NCBI RefSeq assembly: GCF_900110575.1
Contig: NZ_FOEF01000024.1
Span: 1 to 64,000, forward strand
Direction: 5' to 3'
Source of the DNA: Amycolatopsis saalfeldensis
GTDB taxonomy: Bacteria > Actinomycetota > Actinomycetes > Mycobacteriales > Pseudonocardiaceae
DNA: 64,000 bases
The notes beneath the pieces were generated by a model. That model was not told the DNA's origin, ran no database searches, and was given only the letters and a program-made list of their open reading frames with translations. Made by a program: the position numbers and the translations under genes. This document shows, piece by piece, positions 1 through 8,510 of this stretch (its first letter is position 1; the number at the start of each line of letters is the position of its first letter).

Positions 1-266
1 GGGCGGTGGTGCAGCTGGTGACCGGGGTCGGGCCGGGGGACGCACTTGTTAGGGCGCGGGTGGCTGATGGGGTCAGCCGGGCGGTGCTGCGGCTGTCCAC
101 CGGGGACGTAGTCGCTGGGGTGCGGGTGGTGCTCCGGCGGCCACTGGGGTCAGCCGGGGCCGGGGTCCTGCCCGCCCATCAAGGCCAGACCAAAGAGCGC
201 CGCACCTGCCGAGGCCGAGTGGTCTTGCCCCGTTCCACGGCCGGCCCGAGCGCCGCCCCCACCGGT
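1..266. other. Unassigned G-rich left edge
   Basis: I recognise no gene here. The + strand is strongly G-rich and repetitive: the word ggggtcagccggg occurs near 74 and again near 146. Open frames exist on both strands but are low-complexity and have no recognisable motif. It may be the end of a minisatellite like those at 9.9, 23.6, 24.3 and 30.6 kb, or the 3' part of a gene outside the window. Confidence 0.4.
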
Positions 267-1148
267 TCACGCCGGGCCCAGCCGGTCCCGCAGGAATTCG
301 ATGCCCGCCGTCGTCATCGCCGCGCGGGTGCGGTGGCCGTAGACGTGGCCGGTGTCCTCGAGCCAGGCGAACTCGGCGTCCGCGCCTGCCTGCCAGTAGG
401 CCGCGACCAGTGCCTCGCTCTGGGCGATCGGGACGCCGTCGTCGCCGGTGCCGTGGGCGACCAGGAGCGGGGCGGCGGCCGCGGTCACGTGGGTGAGCGG
501 GCTGGCGGCCGCGGCCAGCGCCGGGTGGGCGGCGGGGGCGGCGCCCAGCAGCCAAGCGTGCGGGTCCTCACCGGTCCGGTGGAACGGCGAGCCCGGCGGT
601 GGGGGCGGCAGGCGCGCGAAGTCCGACGGCGGGCTCCAGGCGACCGCGGCCTGCACGGCGCTGCTCGGGCCGGTGACGCCGACGTCGCCCTCCAGGTCCG
701 GGCGGTCCCCGGTGACGGCGAGCATCACCGCCAGGTGCCCGCCGGCCGCGTGGCCCCACGCGCTGAACCGCCCCGGGTCGAGCGCCAGGGTGCCCGCGTG
801 GTGACGGAGCCAGCGCACCGCCGCCTTCACGTCGTGCAGCTGCGCCGGGTACACGGCCTCCCGGCTGTGTCTGAAGTGGACTTTCGCGACGGCGAATCCC
901 GCTTCCACCAGTCGTTCCCCGAGATACCGGCCGAGCGGGGCGTGCTTGGGCGAGCCGACCGCGAACGCGCCGCCGTGCACGAACGCGACCACCGGCCAGC
1001 CCGGGCCCGGCGGCGGTCCGGCGGGCACGGCGAGGTCCAGCAGCAGCGGCCGGTAGCCGAGCAGCGGGGCGACCTCGGCGTCGCGGTACAGCAGGGCGGA
1101 GCCGGCCGGCTCCGCCTCGGGCGGGGCGGTCTGGGGCAAAACGCGCAT
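267..1148 (-). CDS. Alpha/beta hydrolase (HSL/carboxylesterase type) lacking the catalytic serine
   Basis: A 293-aa protein of the alpha/beta hydrolase-3 (HSL/BD-FAE) family, probably cytoplasmic with no signal peptide. The oxyanion motif HGG is at residues 58-60, the acidic residue is D236 in HGTGDDGVP, and the histidine is H268 in DTGH. The nucleophile elbow reads GHAAGG (132-137), whereas the family has GxSAGG, so the catalytic serine is alanine. The codon is GCG at 747-749, one base from TCG. Everything else looks intact, so it may be a very recent loss of activity or a non-catalytic derivative. The start ATG at 1148 was chosen because the fold begins soon after it and the longer open frame upstream is low-complexity. 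It is divergent from the acyltransferase at 1277. Confidence 0.85.
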   Translation of the reverse strand: MRVLPQTAPPEAEPAGSALLYRDAEVAPLLGYRPLLLDLAVPAGPPPGPGWPVVAFVHGGAFAVGSPKHAPLGRYLGERLVEAGFAVAKVHFRHSREAVYPAQLHDVKAAVRWLRHHAGTLALDPGRFSAWGHAAGGHLAVMLAVTGDRPDLEGDVGVTGPSSAVQAAVAWSPPSDFARLPPPPPGSPFHRTGEDPHAWLLGAAPAAHPALAAAASPLTHVTAAAAPLLVAHGTGDDGVPIAQSEALVAAYWQAGADAEFAWLEDTGHVYGHRTRAAMTTAGIEFLRDRLGPA

Positions 1149-1276
1149 CACCGGGCCGAGTGTCACGGATCGGGCACCCGGCCGGTAGCCGTACCAGGAA
1201 GCGGGACGCGCCAACGGCTTCCCACCGGCCGGACCGGGTTCGCCCGCAGCGTGACCGACCGGATACGCTGAGCGGC

Positions 1277-2446
1277 GTGCCCGAGATCCACTCCTTCGCC
1301 GCACCGCGCGCGGCGAACCGGAAGATCAGCTGGGACCTCGTCCGCGCCGGCTGTGTGACGCTGGTGCTGATCTACCACGCGACGTACATGAGCGTGGTCG
1401 TCCACCCGGAGCTGGGCGCCCGGGGCTTCACCTTCCCGTACCAGGTCGGGGCGAGCCTGCTGCTGGTGATCTCGGCGTACTTCGCGTGTGTCACGATCGG
1501 GCGCGGGCCGCTGGGCCGGTACTGGTGGGGCCGCGTCGCGCGGCTGCTGCCGCCGTTCCTCGCCGCCGTGGTGGTGATCTACGCCGCGCTGCGGCTGCTC
1601 TCGCCGGCCGGCTGGTTCCGCCCGGAGTGGCGCGACCTGGTGGGCAACCTGCTCATGCTGTGGAACTGGAAGCCCGCGGACTTCCCGTTCGTCGACGGCT
1701 CGCACTGGACGATTCCGTTGCAGCTCATGGCTTTCACGGTCGCCGCGCTGCTATACCGGAGCCGCTGGGGGCACGGCGCGCGGCTGCGGGTGCTGCTGTG
1801 GCTGGCGCTGCTCGTGCCGCTCGCGCAGTGGCCGTGGCGGATCAGCGGCCCGCCCGAGTGGTACCGCACGGCGGCCGACGGGCTCGGCTTCCACCGCTGG
1901 CACCTGTTCGTCGCCGGCGTCGCGATCCGGCTGTGGTGCACCAAGCGGATCTCCACCGCGCACTTCCTCGCGCTCGAAGTGGTCTGCCTGGCCGCGCACG
2001 CCCTGCACAGCGCGGTCTGGACGCCGGGCGGGCTGGTCGTGGACTGGGGTTCGACGATCGGCGTCGGGATCGGTTTCGCCGTGGTGTCGCTGGTCGCGGC
2101 CGGGCCGGACTGGGACCGCGTGGTGCCGCCGTGGCTGCGGCGCCCGGTGCAGTGGTTCGCCGGGATCTCCTACGGCGTGTTCCTGATGCACCAGGCGATC
2201 GGCTACCTGGTCCTGCACTGGTTCTCCGCGCTGGGCGCGGGCACCGTCGTGCAGACCGCCGCGATGCTCGTCGCCGGCGTGCTGCTCGGCTGGGCGCTGA
2301 CCCGGCTGGTGGAGCGGCCCGCATACCGTTTCCTGATGGCGGGCTACGACTCGTTGTCCGCCTTCCGCGCCCGGCGCCGCGCCGCCCCGGCGCCGGACGG
2401 CACCGAGGCATTGTCGAGCGTCGGGGCCGGCTCCGAGCACCGGTAG
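1277..2446 (+). CDS. Acyltransferase family 3 membrane protein
   Basis: Integral membrane O-acyltransferase (Acyl_transf_3, OafA/YrhL type) of 389 aa from the GTG at 1277. The family hallmark is at the N-terminus: R23 and H34 in the stretch WDLVRAGCVTLVLIYH. About ten hydrophobic segments follow, and the tail from about residue 360 is charged and cytoplasmic. Family members transfer acetyl or other acyl groups to cell-surface glycans, lipids or natural products; the acceptor cannot be read from the sequence. An upstream ATG at 1160 is in frame but would add basic low-complexity sequence overlapping the divergent hydrolase promoter. The gene ends 3 bp before the convergent YggT gene. Confidence 0.85.
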   Translation: MPEIHSFAAPRAANRKISWDLVRAGCVTLVLIYHATYMSVVVHPELGARGFTFPYQVGASLLLVISAYFACVTIGRGPLGRYWWGRVARLLPPFLAAVVVIYAALRLLSPAGWFRPEWRDLVGNLLMLWNWKPADFPFVDGSHWTIPLQLMAFTVAALLYRSRWGHGARLRVLLWLALLVPLAQWPWRISGPPEWYRTAADGLGFHRWHLFVAGVAIRLWCTKRISTAHFLALEVVCLAAHALHSAVWTPGGLVVDWGSTIGVGIGFAVVSLVAAGPDWDRVVPPWLRRPVQWFAGISYGVFLMHQAIGYLVLHWFSALGAGTVVQTAAMLVAGVLLGWALTRLVERPAYRFLMAGYDSLSAFRARRRAAPAPDGTEALSSVGAGSEHR

Positions 2447-2449
2447 CGC

Positions 2450-2725
2450 CTACAGCGCGAAGGCGATCGACCGCAGGATCAGCGCCGCGAAGAACACCAC
2501 GGTGAATGCGAGGTCGATCGCCACCCCGCCCGCGCGCACCGGCCGCAGCACCCGCCGCACCGGCGCGATCACCGGCTCGGTCGTGCGGTGGCTCAGCCGC
2601 CTGGCCTGCCCGAGCCAGGCCGGGCCGGTCGTCACCAGGCGCGTCCAGTCCAGCACCATCCGCACCACGAGCACCAGGATGAACAGGGTCAGGACGTACC
2701 CGACCAGCGTTCCGATCAGGCTCAT
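2450..2725 (-). CDS. YggT family membrane protein
   Basis: A small (91 aa) YggT/YlmG-type protein (PF02325) with two hydrophobic segments, at about residues 5-25 and 65-88, joined by a loop containing the family pattern around TEPVIAPVRRVL. In actinobacteria and cyanobacteria relatives act in cell division or membrane organisation and often sit in the division cluster. Here it is alone, between an acyltransferase and a dehydratase. The start ATG at 2725 was preferred over one three codons upstream. Confidence 0.85.
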   Translation of the reverse strand: MSLIGTLVGYVLTLFILVLVVRMVLDWTRLVTTGPAWLGQARRLSHRTTEPVIAPVRRVLRPVRAGGVAIDLAFTVVFFAALILRSIAFAL

Positions 2726-2843
2726 CGCACACACTCCTCGAAGTTGCCGTTCATCAGGTCCAACGCGTGCACGGCCCCCGGAGTGTCCCGTTTGCCGGGC
2801 TTCTCAGCGACTTTTCAGCCGCGCGGTCCTTTACCGTGGGGGC

Positions 2844-4565
2844 ATGGGTGAACGTCGCAGCGCAGCGTGGTTCGGGGCGTCGGGCCGGGCGGGGATGATC
2901 CACCGGTCCTGGATGCGTTCGCAGGGCTTCGGCCCGGACGTGTTCGACGGCCGTCCGGTGATCGGGATCGCGACCAGCGCTTCGGAGCTGGCGCCGTGCA
3001 ATGCGCATCTCGGGCGGGTCGCCGAAGCCGTGAAGCGCGGGGTCTGGCAGGCGGGCGGCTTCCCGCTGGCCTTCCCGACGATGGCGACCGGGGAGACGCT
3101 CATGCGCCCCACCGCGATGCTCTACCGCAACCTGATGGCGATGGAGGTCGAGGAGCTGATCCGCGCCAACCCGCTCGACGGTGTCGTGCTGCTCTCGGGC
3201 TGCGACAAGACCACGCCGGCGATGCTGATGGGCGCGGCGAGCGTCGACCTGCCCGCGGTGATGGTGACCGGCGGCCCGATGCTCAACGGCAAGTACCGCG
3301 GGCAGGACGTCGGCTCCGGCACGCACGTGTGGAAGTTCGAGGAGGAGCTGAAGGCCGGGCGGATGACGGAGGAGGAGTGCTTCTTCGCCGAGGGCTGCAT
3401 GGCGCGCTCCAACGGGCACTGCATGACGATGGGCACCGCGTCCACCATGGCCTGCCTGGCCGAGGCGCTGGGCATGCAGCTGCCGGGCTCGGCCACCTGG
3501 CCCGCGGTGGACGCGCGCCGCTTCGAGACCGGCCAGGACGCCGGACGGCGGATCGTCGCCATGGTCGAAGAAGAGCTGACGCCGTCGAAGATCCTGACCC
3601 GGGAGGCGTTCGAGAACGCGATCCGGGTCAACGCGGCGATCGGCGGCTCGACCAACGCGATCATCCACCTGCTGGCCATCGCCGGGCGGCTGGGCGTGCC
3701 GCTGGCCATGGCCGATTTCGACGAGCTGGGCCGGGTCGTGCCGACGCTGCTGGACCTGATGCCCTCGGGCCGGTTCCTGATGGAGGACTTCTGTTACGCG
3801 GGCGGTCTGCCCGTGGTCATGCGGCAGCTCTCCGAAGCCGGGCTGCTCCACGACGGCGCGCTCACCGTGACCGGGAAACCCTTGGCGGACAACGTTTCCG
3901 GGGCCGAGTGCTGGAACAGCGAGGTGATCACGGCGGTGCGCGAGCCGTTCCAGCCCGCCGGCACCGGCACGGCGGTGCTGACCGGCAACCTCGCCCCGGA
4001 CGGCGCGGTGGTCAAGCAGTCCGCCGCCTCGCCGGAGCTGCTCACGCACACCGGCCCGGCGCTGGTGTTCGAGACCGCCGAGGACTACCACCACGCCGTC
4101 GACGACCCGGACCTCGACGTCACCCCGGACACCGTGCTGGTGATCCGCGGCGCCGGCCCGAAGGGCTACCCGGGCATGCCGGAGGTGGCGAACGTGCCGC
4201 TGCCGGCCAAGCTGCTCAACCAGGGCGTCACGGACATGGTGCGGATCTGCGACGGCCGGATGTCCGGCACCGGCTACGGCACGGTGGTGCTGCACGTCAG
4301 CCCGGAGTCCGCGGTCGGCGGCCCGCTGGCGCTGGTGCGGACCGGCGACCTGATCACGCTGGACACCCCCGCGCGCACGTTGACCCTGCGGGTTTCCGAC
4401 GAGGAGCTGGCCGCGCGGCGCGAGGCTTGGGAGCGGCCCGCCTCGCCGTACGTGAGCGGCTACACCTGGCTGTACACCGAGCACGTGACGCAGGCGCACC
4501 AAGGCGCGGACTTCGACTTCCTGCACGGCCGCCGCGGACCCGGCGTGCCGCGCGATTCCCACTGA
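2844..4565 (+). CDS. IlvD/Edd-family sugar-acid dehydratase
   Basis: A 573-aa [Fe-S] dehydratase of the IlvD/Edd family, which dehydrates sugar acids or dihydroxyacids to 2-keto-3-deoxy acids. Candidate cluster cysteines are C52 (in APCNAHL), C120 (in SGCDKTTP) and C193 (in NGHCMTMGTAS), matching the three-Cys [2Fe-2S] arrangement of pentonate dehydratases; K122 is the expected modified lysine. The next gene, 10 bp downstream, is a FAH-family protein resembling 2-keto-3-deoxy-pentonate dehydratase. The pair therefore suggests pentonate (arabinonate/xylonate) catabolism rather than branched-chain amino acid synthesis. The ATG at 2844 was selected because conserved sequence starts there. A classical IlvD remains the alternative but is less likely. 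Confidence 0.85.
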   Translation: MGERRSAAWFGASGRAGMIHRSWMRSQGFGPDVFDGRPVIGIATSASELAPCNAHLGRVAEAVKRGVWQAGGFPLAFPTMATGETLMRPTAMLYRNLMAMEVEELIRANPLDGVVLLSGCDKTTPAMLMGAASVDLPAVMVTGGPMLNGKYRGQDVGSGTHVWKFEEELKAGRMTEEECFFAEGCMARSNGHCMTMGTASTMACLAEALGMQLPGSATWPAVDARRFETGQDAGRRIVAMVEEELTPSKILTREAFENAIRVNAAIGGSTNAIIHLLAIAGRLGVPLAMADFDELGRVVPTLLDLMPSGRFLMEDFCYAGGLPVVMRQLSEAGLLHDGALTVTGKPLADNVSGAECWNSEVITAVREPFQPAGTGTAVLTGNLAPDGAVVKQSAASPELLTHTGPALVFETAEDYHHAVDDPDLDVTPDTVLVIRGAGPKGYPGMPEVANVPLPAKLLNQGVTDMVRICDGRMSGTGYGTVVLHVSPESAVGGPLALVRTGDLITLDTPARTLTLRVSDEELAARREAWERPASPYVSGYTWLYTEHVTQAHQGADFDFLHGRRGPGVPRDSH

Positions 4566-4575
4566 AAGGCAGGCC

Positions 4576-5424
4576 ATGAAGGTACTTTCCGCGCCCCGGC
4601 TGGTGAAGGCGCCGTCCGGCTGGTGGGTGGCCGACGAGTCCGGCGCCGGTCCGTTGCCGGCGGGCACCGCGCTCGGCTCCCTGCTGGCGCTGCCCGCCGA
4701 CGAGCTGGACGCGCTCGTGGCCGACACGCCGCGGACGGGCCCCGCCCCGGAGTCCTTGCTGGCGCCCGTGGACGACGACACTGAGGTGTGGGCGGCGGGC
4801 GTGACGTACGAGGTGTCGCGCGAGGCGCGGATGGAGGAGAGCAGCACGTCCTCGGACCTCTACGCCCGGGTGTACGAGGCGGAGCGGCCGGAGCTGTTCT
4901 TCAAGAGCGTCGGCTGGCGTGTCACGGGCCCAGGGCGCCCGATCGGCGTGCGCGAGGACTCGACGTGGGACGTGCCGGAGCCGGAGCTGGGTGTCGTGTG
5001 CAACGCCGCGGGCGCGATCGTCGGCTACACGGTGGTCAACGACGTCAGCTCCCGAAGCATCGAAGGGGACAACCCGCTGTACCTGCCGCAGGCGAAGATG
5101 TACCACGCCTCGTGCGCGGCGGGCCCGTGGATCGTGCTCGCCTCCGGCGTCCCGGACCCGTATCGCCTGGCGATCTCGGTGGAGATCCACCGCGGTGGCG
5201 CGCCCCTGTGGTCGGGCGAGACGACCACCGCCCGTCTGCACCGCAAGCTGACCGACCTCACCGCCTACCTGTACCGCGCCGAGGTCTTCCCGCGCGGCGC
5301 CGTGCTCGCGACGGGCACGTCGGCCGTCCCCGGTCCCGAAGTGACCCTTCGTGCCGGCGACGAGGTCGTGATCACCATCGACGGGATCGGCACGCTGCGC
5401 AACGTGGTGCGAAAGGGGTTGTGA
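4576..5424 (+). CDS. Fumarylacetoacetate hydrolase family protein, probable 2-keto-3-deoxy-pentonate dehydratase
   Basis: A 282-aa FAH-fold enzyme. The sequence from WAAGVTYEVSREAR (about 72-85) through DVPEPELGVV (132-141) and NDVSSRSIEGDNPLYLPQAK (155-174) is typical of the 2-keto-3-deoxy-D-arabinonate dehydratase branch. This branch forms alpha-ketoglutarate semialdehyde in the Weimberg-type oxidative pentose pathway. E135, E137 and D156 are candidate Mg-binding residues. The gene follows the IlvD/Edd dehydratase with a 10-bp gap containing a purine-rich ribosome site, so the two are almost certainly one operon catalysing consecutive steps. No semialdehyde dehydrogenase is nearby, so that step must be encoded elsewhere. 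Confidence 0.85.
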   Translation: MKVLSAPRLVKAPSGWWVADESGAGPLPAGTALGSLLALPADELDALVADTPRTGPAPESLLAPVDDDTEVWAAGVTYEVSREARMEESSTSSDLYARVYEAERPELFFKSVGWRVTGPGRPIGVREDSTWDVPEPELGVVCNAAGAIVGYTVVNDVSSRSIEGDNPLYLPQAKMYHASCAAGPWIVLASGVPDPYRLAISVEIHRGGAPLWSGETTTARLHRKLTDLTAYLYRAEVFPRGAVLATGTSAVPGPEVTLRAGDEVVITIDGIGTLRNVVRKGL

Positions 5425-5428
5425 CGCT

Positions 5429-5681
5429 TCAGCGGTAGTCGCCGAGCAGGCGCAGCACCCGGCGCATCTCGGCGATCGCGGCGCGGTCGTCCGGGAAACC
5501 GCACAGGCCGAGGGTGTCGAACGCCGCGTCGGGCCACGGCAGGGCCTGGGCGTCGGCCTCGCGAGCAGACCCACTCCCTGCCGCCGCCGAACTGCAGCCG
5601 TTCGGCGAGGCCGGTCGAGCGGTCGTACCGCGGGGCGTAGGAGTCCCACTGTCCCCGCAGCCAGTCCCGGTCGGCGTCCAT
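5429..5681 (-). pseudogene. Remnant of a SAM-dependent methyltransferase
   Basis: Two adjacent frames together spell the ends of a class I methyltransferase. From the ATG at 5681 one frame reads a typical N-terminus containing DSYAPRYDRS and FGGGREWVCS. Near 5560 the homology continues in another frame as EADAQALPWPDAAFDTLG and EMRRVLR, the family's post-motif region, ending at 5429. The segment that should hold the SAM-binding glycine loop (roughly 60-100 residues) is absent, and the C-terminal third is missing. An internal deletion with frameshift plus 3' truncation explains this. It cannot encode an active enzyme. Confidence 0.75.
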
Positions 5682-5787
5682 GCGATGAGTCGACCACGTC
5701 CAGGGCGACCTTGAGCAAGTCGGTCTTGAAACGCGACCCAGCACGTGAGATGGTCAGTTGGAAAATCAGACCGACTGAGGAGTCCGT

Positions 5788-6813
5788 GTGCCCGACCTGC
5801 CGCCGAAGCTCGCTCGCCACCCGTCGGTCCGCGCCGTCCTGGAGCGCGGGACACCGCCGAAGCCCGGCCCGATCGACGCCGCTTGGCTGCGCGAGCTGGC
5901 GCTGAAGGCCGGGGCCGACGACGTCGCCGCGGTCTCGCTCGACCACCCCGGCCTGGCCGGGGAGCGGCCGCACGTGCTCGGCGCCCTGCCGGGCACCCGC
6001 AGCCTGATTTCGCTGGTGGTGCGCATGAACCGGGACAACGTGCGCACGCCCGCGCGCAGCGTCGCGAACCAGGAGTTCCACCGCAGCGGCGAGATCATCA
6101 ACGAGGCCGCGCGCGCCATCACCCGCGCGCTGCAGGACGCGGGGCACCGGGCGCTGAACCCGTCGGCCACCTTTCCGATGGAGATGGACCGCTACCCGGG
6201 GCGGATCTGGGTGGTGGCGCACAAGACCGTCGCGGTCGCGGCGGGCCTCGGCGTGATGGGCCTGCACCGCAACGTGATCCACCCGAAGTTCGGCAACTTC
6301 GTCCTGCTGGCCACCCTCCTGGTCGACGCCGAGGTGGGCGAGTACGGCGAGGCGCTGGACTACAACCCGTGCGTGGAGTGCAAGCTGTGCGTCGCCGCGT
6401 GCCCGGTCGGCGCGATCGGCAAGGCGGGCGAGTTCGACTGGGCGGCCTGCGCCACGCACAACTACCGCGAGTTCATGGGCGGCTTCACCGACTGGGTCGA
6501 GACCGTCGCCGACAGCGCGGACGGGCAGGACTTCCGCGAGCGCGTCACCGACTCGGAGAACGCTTCGATGTGGCAGAGCCTTTCCTTCAAGGCCAACTAC
6601 AAGGCGGCGTACTGCATGGCCGTCTGCCCGGCGGGGGAGGACGTGCTGGGCCCGTACCTGGAGGATCGCAAGGGCTTCCTGCGCGACGTGCTGCGGCCGT
6701 TGCAGGACAAGGAGGAGACGGTCTACGTCAGCCCGGACTCGCCCGCCGGGTCCCATGTGGAGCGGCGGTTCCCGAACAAGACCGTCAAGGAGGTCCGCGG
6801 CCGCCGGGCCTGA
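5788..6813 (+). CDS. 4Fe-4S protein related to epoxyqueuosine reductase (QueG-like)
   Basis: A 341-aa iron-sulfur protein. One full ferredoxin-type motif is at C195, C198, C201 and C205 (CVECKLCVAACP). A second group, C221, C276 and C280 (in CMAVCPAGED), is likely to help bind another cluster, as in reductive-dehalogenase/QueG-type proteins. The N-terminal 180 residues resemble the cobalamin-binding region of that superfamily, but I see no definite base-on or base-off motif. Queuosine synthesis genes are absent nearby, so a redox role on another substrate is equally possible. The GTG at 5788 is the first codon of the conserved region. A short imperfect hairpin (TCAGTTGG/CCGACTGA, 5753-5777) lies just upstream and could be an operator. 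Confidence 0.75.
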   Translation: MPDLPPKLARHPSVRAVLERGTPPKPGPIDAAWLRELALKAGADDVAAVSLDHPGLAGERPHVLGALPGTRSLISLVVRMNRDNVRTPARSVANQEFHRSGEIINEAARAITRALQDAGHRALNPSATFPMEMDRYPGRIWVVAHKTVAVAAGLGVMGLHRNVIHPKFGNFVLLATLLVDAEVGEYGEALDYNPCVECKLCVAACPVGAIGKAGEFDWAACATHNYREFMGGFTDWVETVADSADGQDFRERVTDSENASMWQSLSFKANYKAAYCMAVCPAGEDVLGPYLEDRKGFLRDVLRPLQDKEETVYVSPDSPAGSHVERRFPNKTVKEVRGRRA

Positions 6814-6933
6814 GCCCGGTTCACCCGGACGGGAGCGCGGTTCACGCGCCGGTACGCGGGCGGGCGTGGAACCCTTTGCGGGTCAACCGGAATGGCTCAC
6901 CGGCGAGCCGCACCCACGAAAGGAATCGCGCGC

Positions 6934-7221
6934 GTGATCAAGACCAGCCTGGGCCGGGACGGCACCGGGGCGAGGAAGGTCACCTTCGTCCTCCCGCAGG
7001 ACGCCCCGCCCGGACCCGTCAGCGTCGTCGGTGACTTCAACGGCTGGTCGCCCGGCCGGCACCTGCTGCGCAAGCGCTCCAACGGCACCCGCTCGGCGGC
7101 GGTGGAGGTCCGGCCCGGCGCGACGCTGCACTTCCGCTACCTCGCCGCCGGCGGCCACTGGCTGGACGACCCGGACGTGCCGGACCGCAGCGGCGGCAAC
7201 TGCGTCTTCGTGGCCCGCTGA
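6934..7221 (+). CDS. Small CBM48/isoamylase N-terminal-like protein
   Basis: A 95-aa protein made almost entirely of an early-set (isoamylase N-terminal, CBM48) beta-sandwich. The hallmark VVGDFNGWSPG lies in the first half, followed by the strand pattern ending in FRYLAAGGHWLDDPD. Such stand-alone domains bind glycogen-like glucans or regulate partner enzymes. The GTG at 6934 is preferred because AAAGGA lies about 10 bp upstream; an ATG at 6892 is in frame but lacks a good ribosome site. No glycogen gene is adjacent. Confidence 0.8.
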   Translation: MIKTSLGRDGTGARKVTFVLPQDAPPGPVSVVGDFNGWSPGRHLLRKRSNGTRSAAVEVRPGATLHFRYLAAGGHWLDDPDVPDRSGGNCVFVAR

Positions 7222-7227
7222 CCGGGG

Positions 7228-8447
7228 TCAGTGCCCGGTGCGCTGGACCTCGATCCCGGGGTAGGGCGAGCGGGGATCGTCCAGCAGCGTTTCGGGGCCG
7301 CCGCGGGTCACGTGGTCGGCGAACGCCGTGAGGTAGGCGCCGGTGACGGTGAGCGCGGTGTCCCCGTCGATGGGGCCGAGCGCGAGCTGGGAACGCAGTG
7401 GCGCGGCGAAGTAGTAGGCGCCGTAGTCGCTGAAGTCGAAGTGCTCGGCGCCGTCGAGCTGGTAACACCAGGCGGGACCGGTGCCGGCGGACAGCAGGGC
7501 GCGTGCGGTGGCGAGACTGGACTTGTCGTCGGCGCTCTGCGGCCGGCAGGTGCCGGTGACGCAGGAGTTCCCCCCGGCGATCAGCAGCATCGGCTTGCCG
7601 AGACCGGAGTGGACGACCGCGCCGTACTGCGTGCCGTCCAGATCGGCGGCGCCGGCGCAGCGCGGGTCGGTGCGGCAGGCCTCGAGCGCGGCCGCGCCGC
7701 CGAAGGAATGCCCGAGGTAAACGGTCTTGGCGGCGTCGACGTGCCCGGCGAACCGGCCGGCGGTGTCCAGGGCCGCGAGCTGGGCGGCGGCGAAGCGGTC
7801 GTCGGCCGCCCAGACGCCGACCAGCCGGTCGCCGTCGGCCTGGGCCTGGCCGGCGTGCAGATCGGCGGAGTCGAAGGATTTCGGGTTGCCGGCTTCGGTG
7901 GCGGACCGGGTCTGTCCATTCAGGACAGTGAGATTCGCGCTGTAGGTGGGGGTGACCCCGGCGACCAGGTATCCGTTGCTCGCCAGGTTCTCCGCCAGCG
8001 CGGTGTACTGCGGCGCGGCGAAGCCGAGGCCCGTTCGAGCACGGCGAGGGGGAACCGGCCCGGCGCCACCGGCACGTCGGCGAACGCGTGGCTGTGCACC
8101 TGGTCGAACCCGGTCTCGGCCAGGCCGATCGGGCCGCTCAGGTGCAGGCCCGCCCACGGCCCCGGGGCGTAGGCCGCGGGTGACGCGCCGGGCGCGGCCG
8201 CCGGATACCAGAGCCAGACGGACAACTCCCGCGGCGTTCCGGGCCGGGGCGCGAGGGGGTCGGCCCGGCTGTGATCGGTCCACTCGACGGTCGTGCGCCC
8301 GACCGGATGAGCGCCGGTCGGGGCGGGCAGGGTGACCGGCCGGCCCGACCGGAACGCGACGTAGCCGACATAGCCGCCGGCCATCACGACCAGCACGACT
8401 GCCAGCACGAGCAGGGTCTTCAGCACCCGGTGCCGTCTCTGCGCCAT
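7228..8447 (-). pseudogene. Membrane-anchored alpha/beta hydrolase disrupted by a single-base frameshift
   Basis: The start at 8447 gives an N-terminal anchor (LLVLAVVLVVMAGGYVGYVA) and then hydrolase sequence up to FPLAVLE. Near 8033 the homology jumps to another frame that continues as GLGFAAPQYTALAENLA and runs to the stop at 7228. In that second frame are the nucleophile elbow GHSFGG, an acidic residue in DLDGTQYG and a histidine in GAEHFDFSDYG. Restoring one base in the short C run at 8030-8033 would give one continuous protein of about 405 aa. The family is the PAF-acetylhydrolase/dienelactone-hydrolase-like group. It is either a recent frameshift or a sequencing error. The gene is divergent from PadR and probably its target. 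Confidence 0.8.
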
Positions 8448-8454
8448 GGCCGCG

Positions 8455-8504
8455 ATAGTACACGGCGCGTACTACGCGGCACGGAGTATCGCGTCACGTA
8501 CTAT
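8455..8504. promoter_or_regulatory. Operator/promoter region between hydrolase and padR
   Basis: The 63-bp gap between divergent starts contains ATAGTAC (8455-8461), GTACTAC (8469-8475) and GTACTAT (8498-8504). The first and last form a perfect inverted repeat. TACTAT at 8499-8504 is placed as a -10 box for the GTG at 8511, which would make the PadR message leaderless. PadR proteins normally bind such AT-rich inverted repeats near their own promoters. Confidence 0.5.
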
Positions 8505-8510
8505 GGTCGG

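Noticed and set aside
6..1271. 421-codon plus-strand frame at the left edge
   Set aside because: Antisense to the esterase gene whose motifs are clear; the first 260 bp alone are G-rich and featureless.
1486..2505. 339-codon frame overlapping the acyltransferase
   Set aside because: Same strand but shifted frame; Arg/Ala/Gly-rich with no membrane segments, a shadow of the true gene.
2754..4847. 697-codon open frame on the minus strand opposite the dehydratase
   Set aside because: It has no recognisable motif, is rich in Arg/His/Gln/Gly as expected from the antisense of high-G+C codons, and covers well-supported genes.
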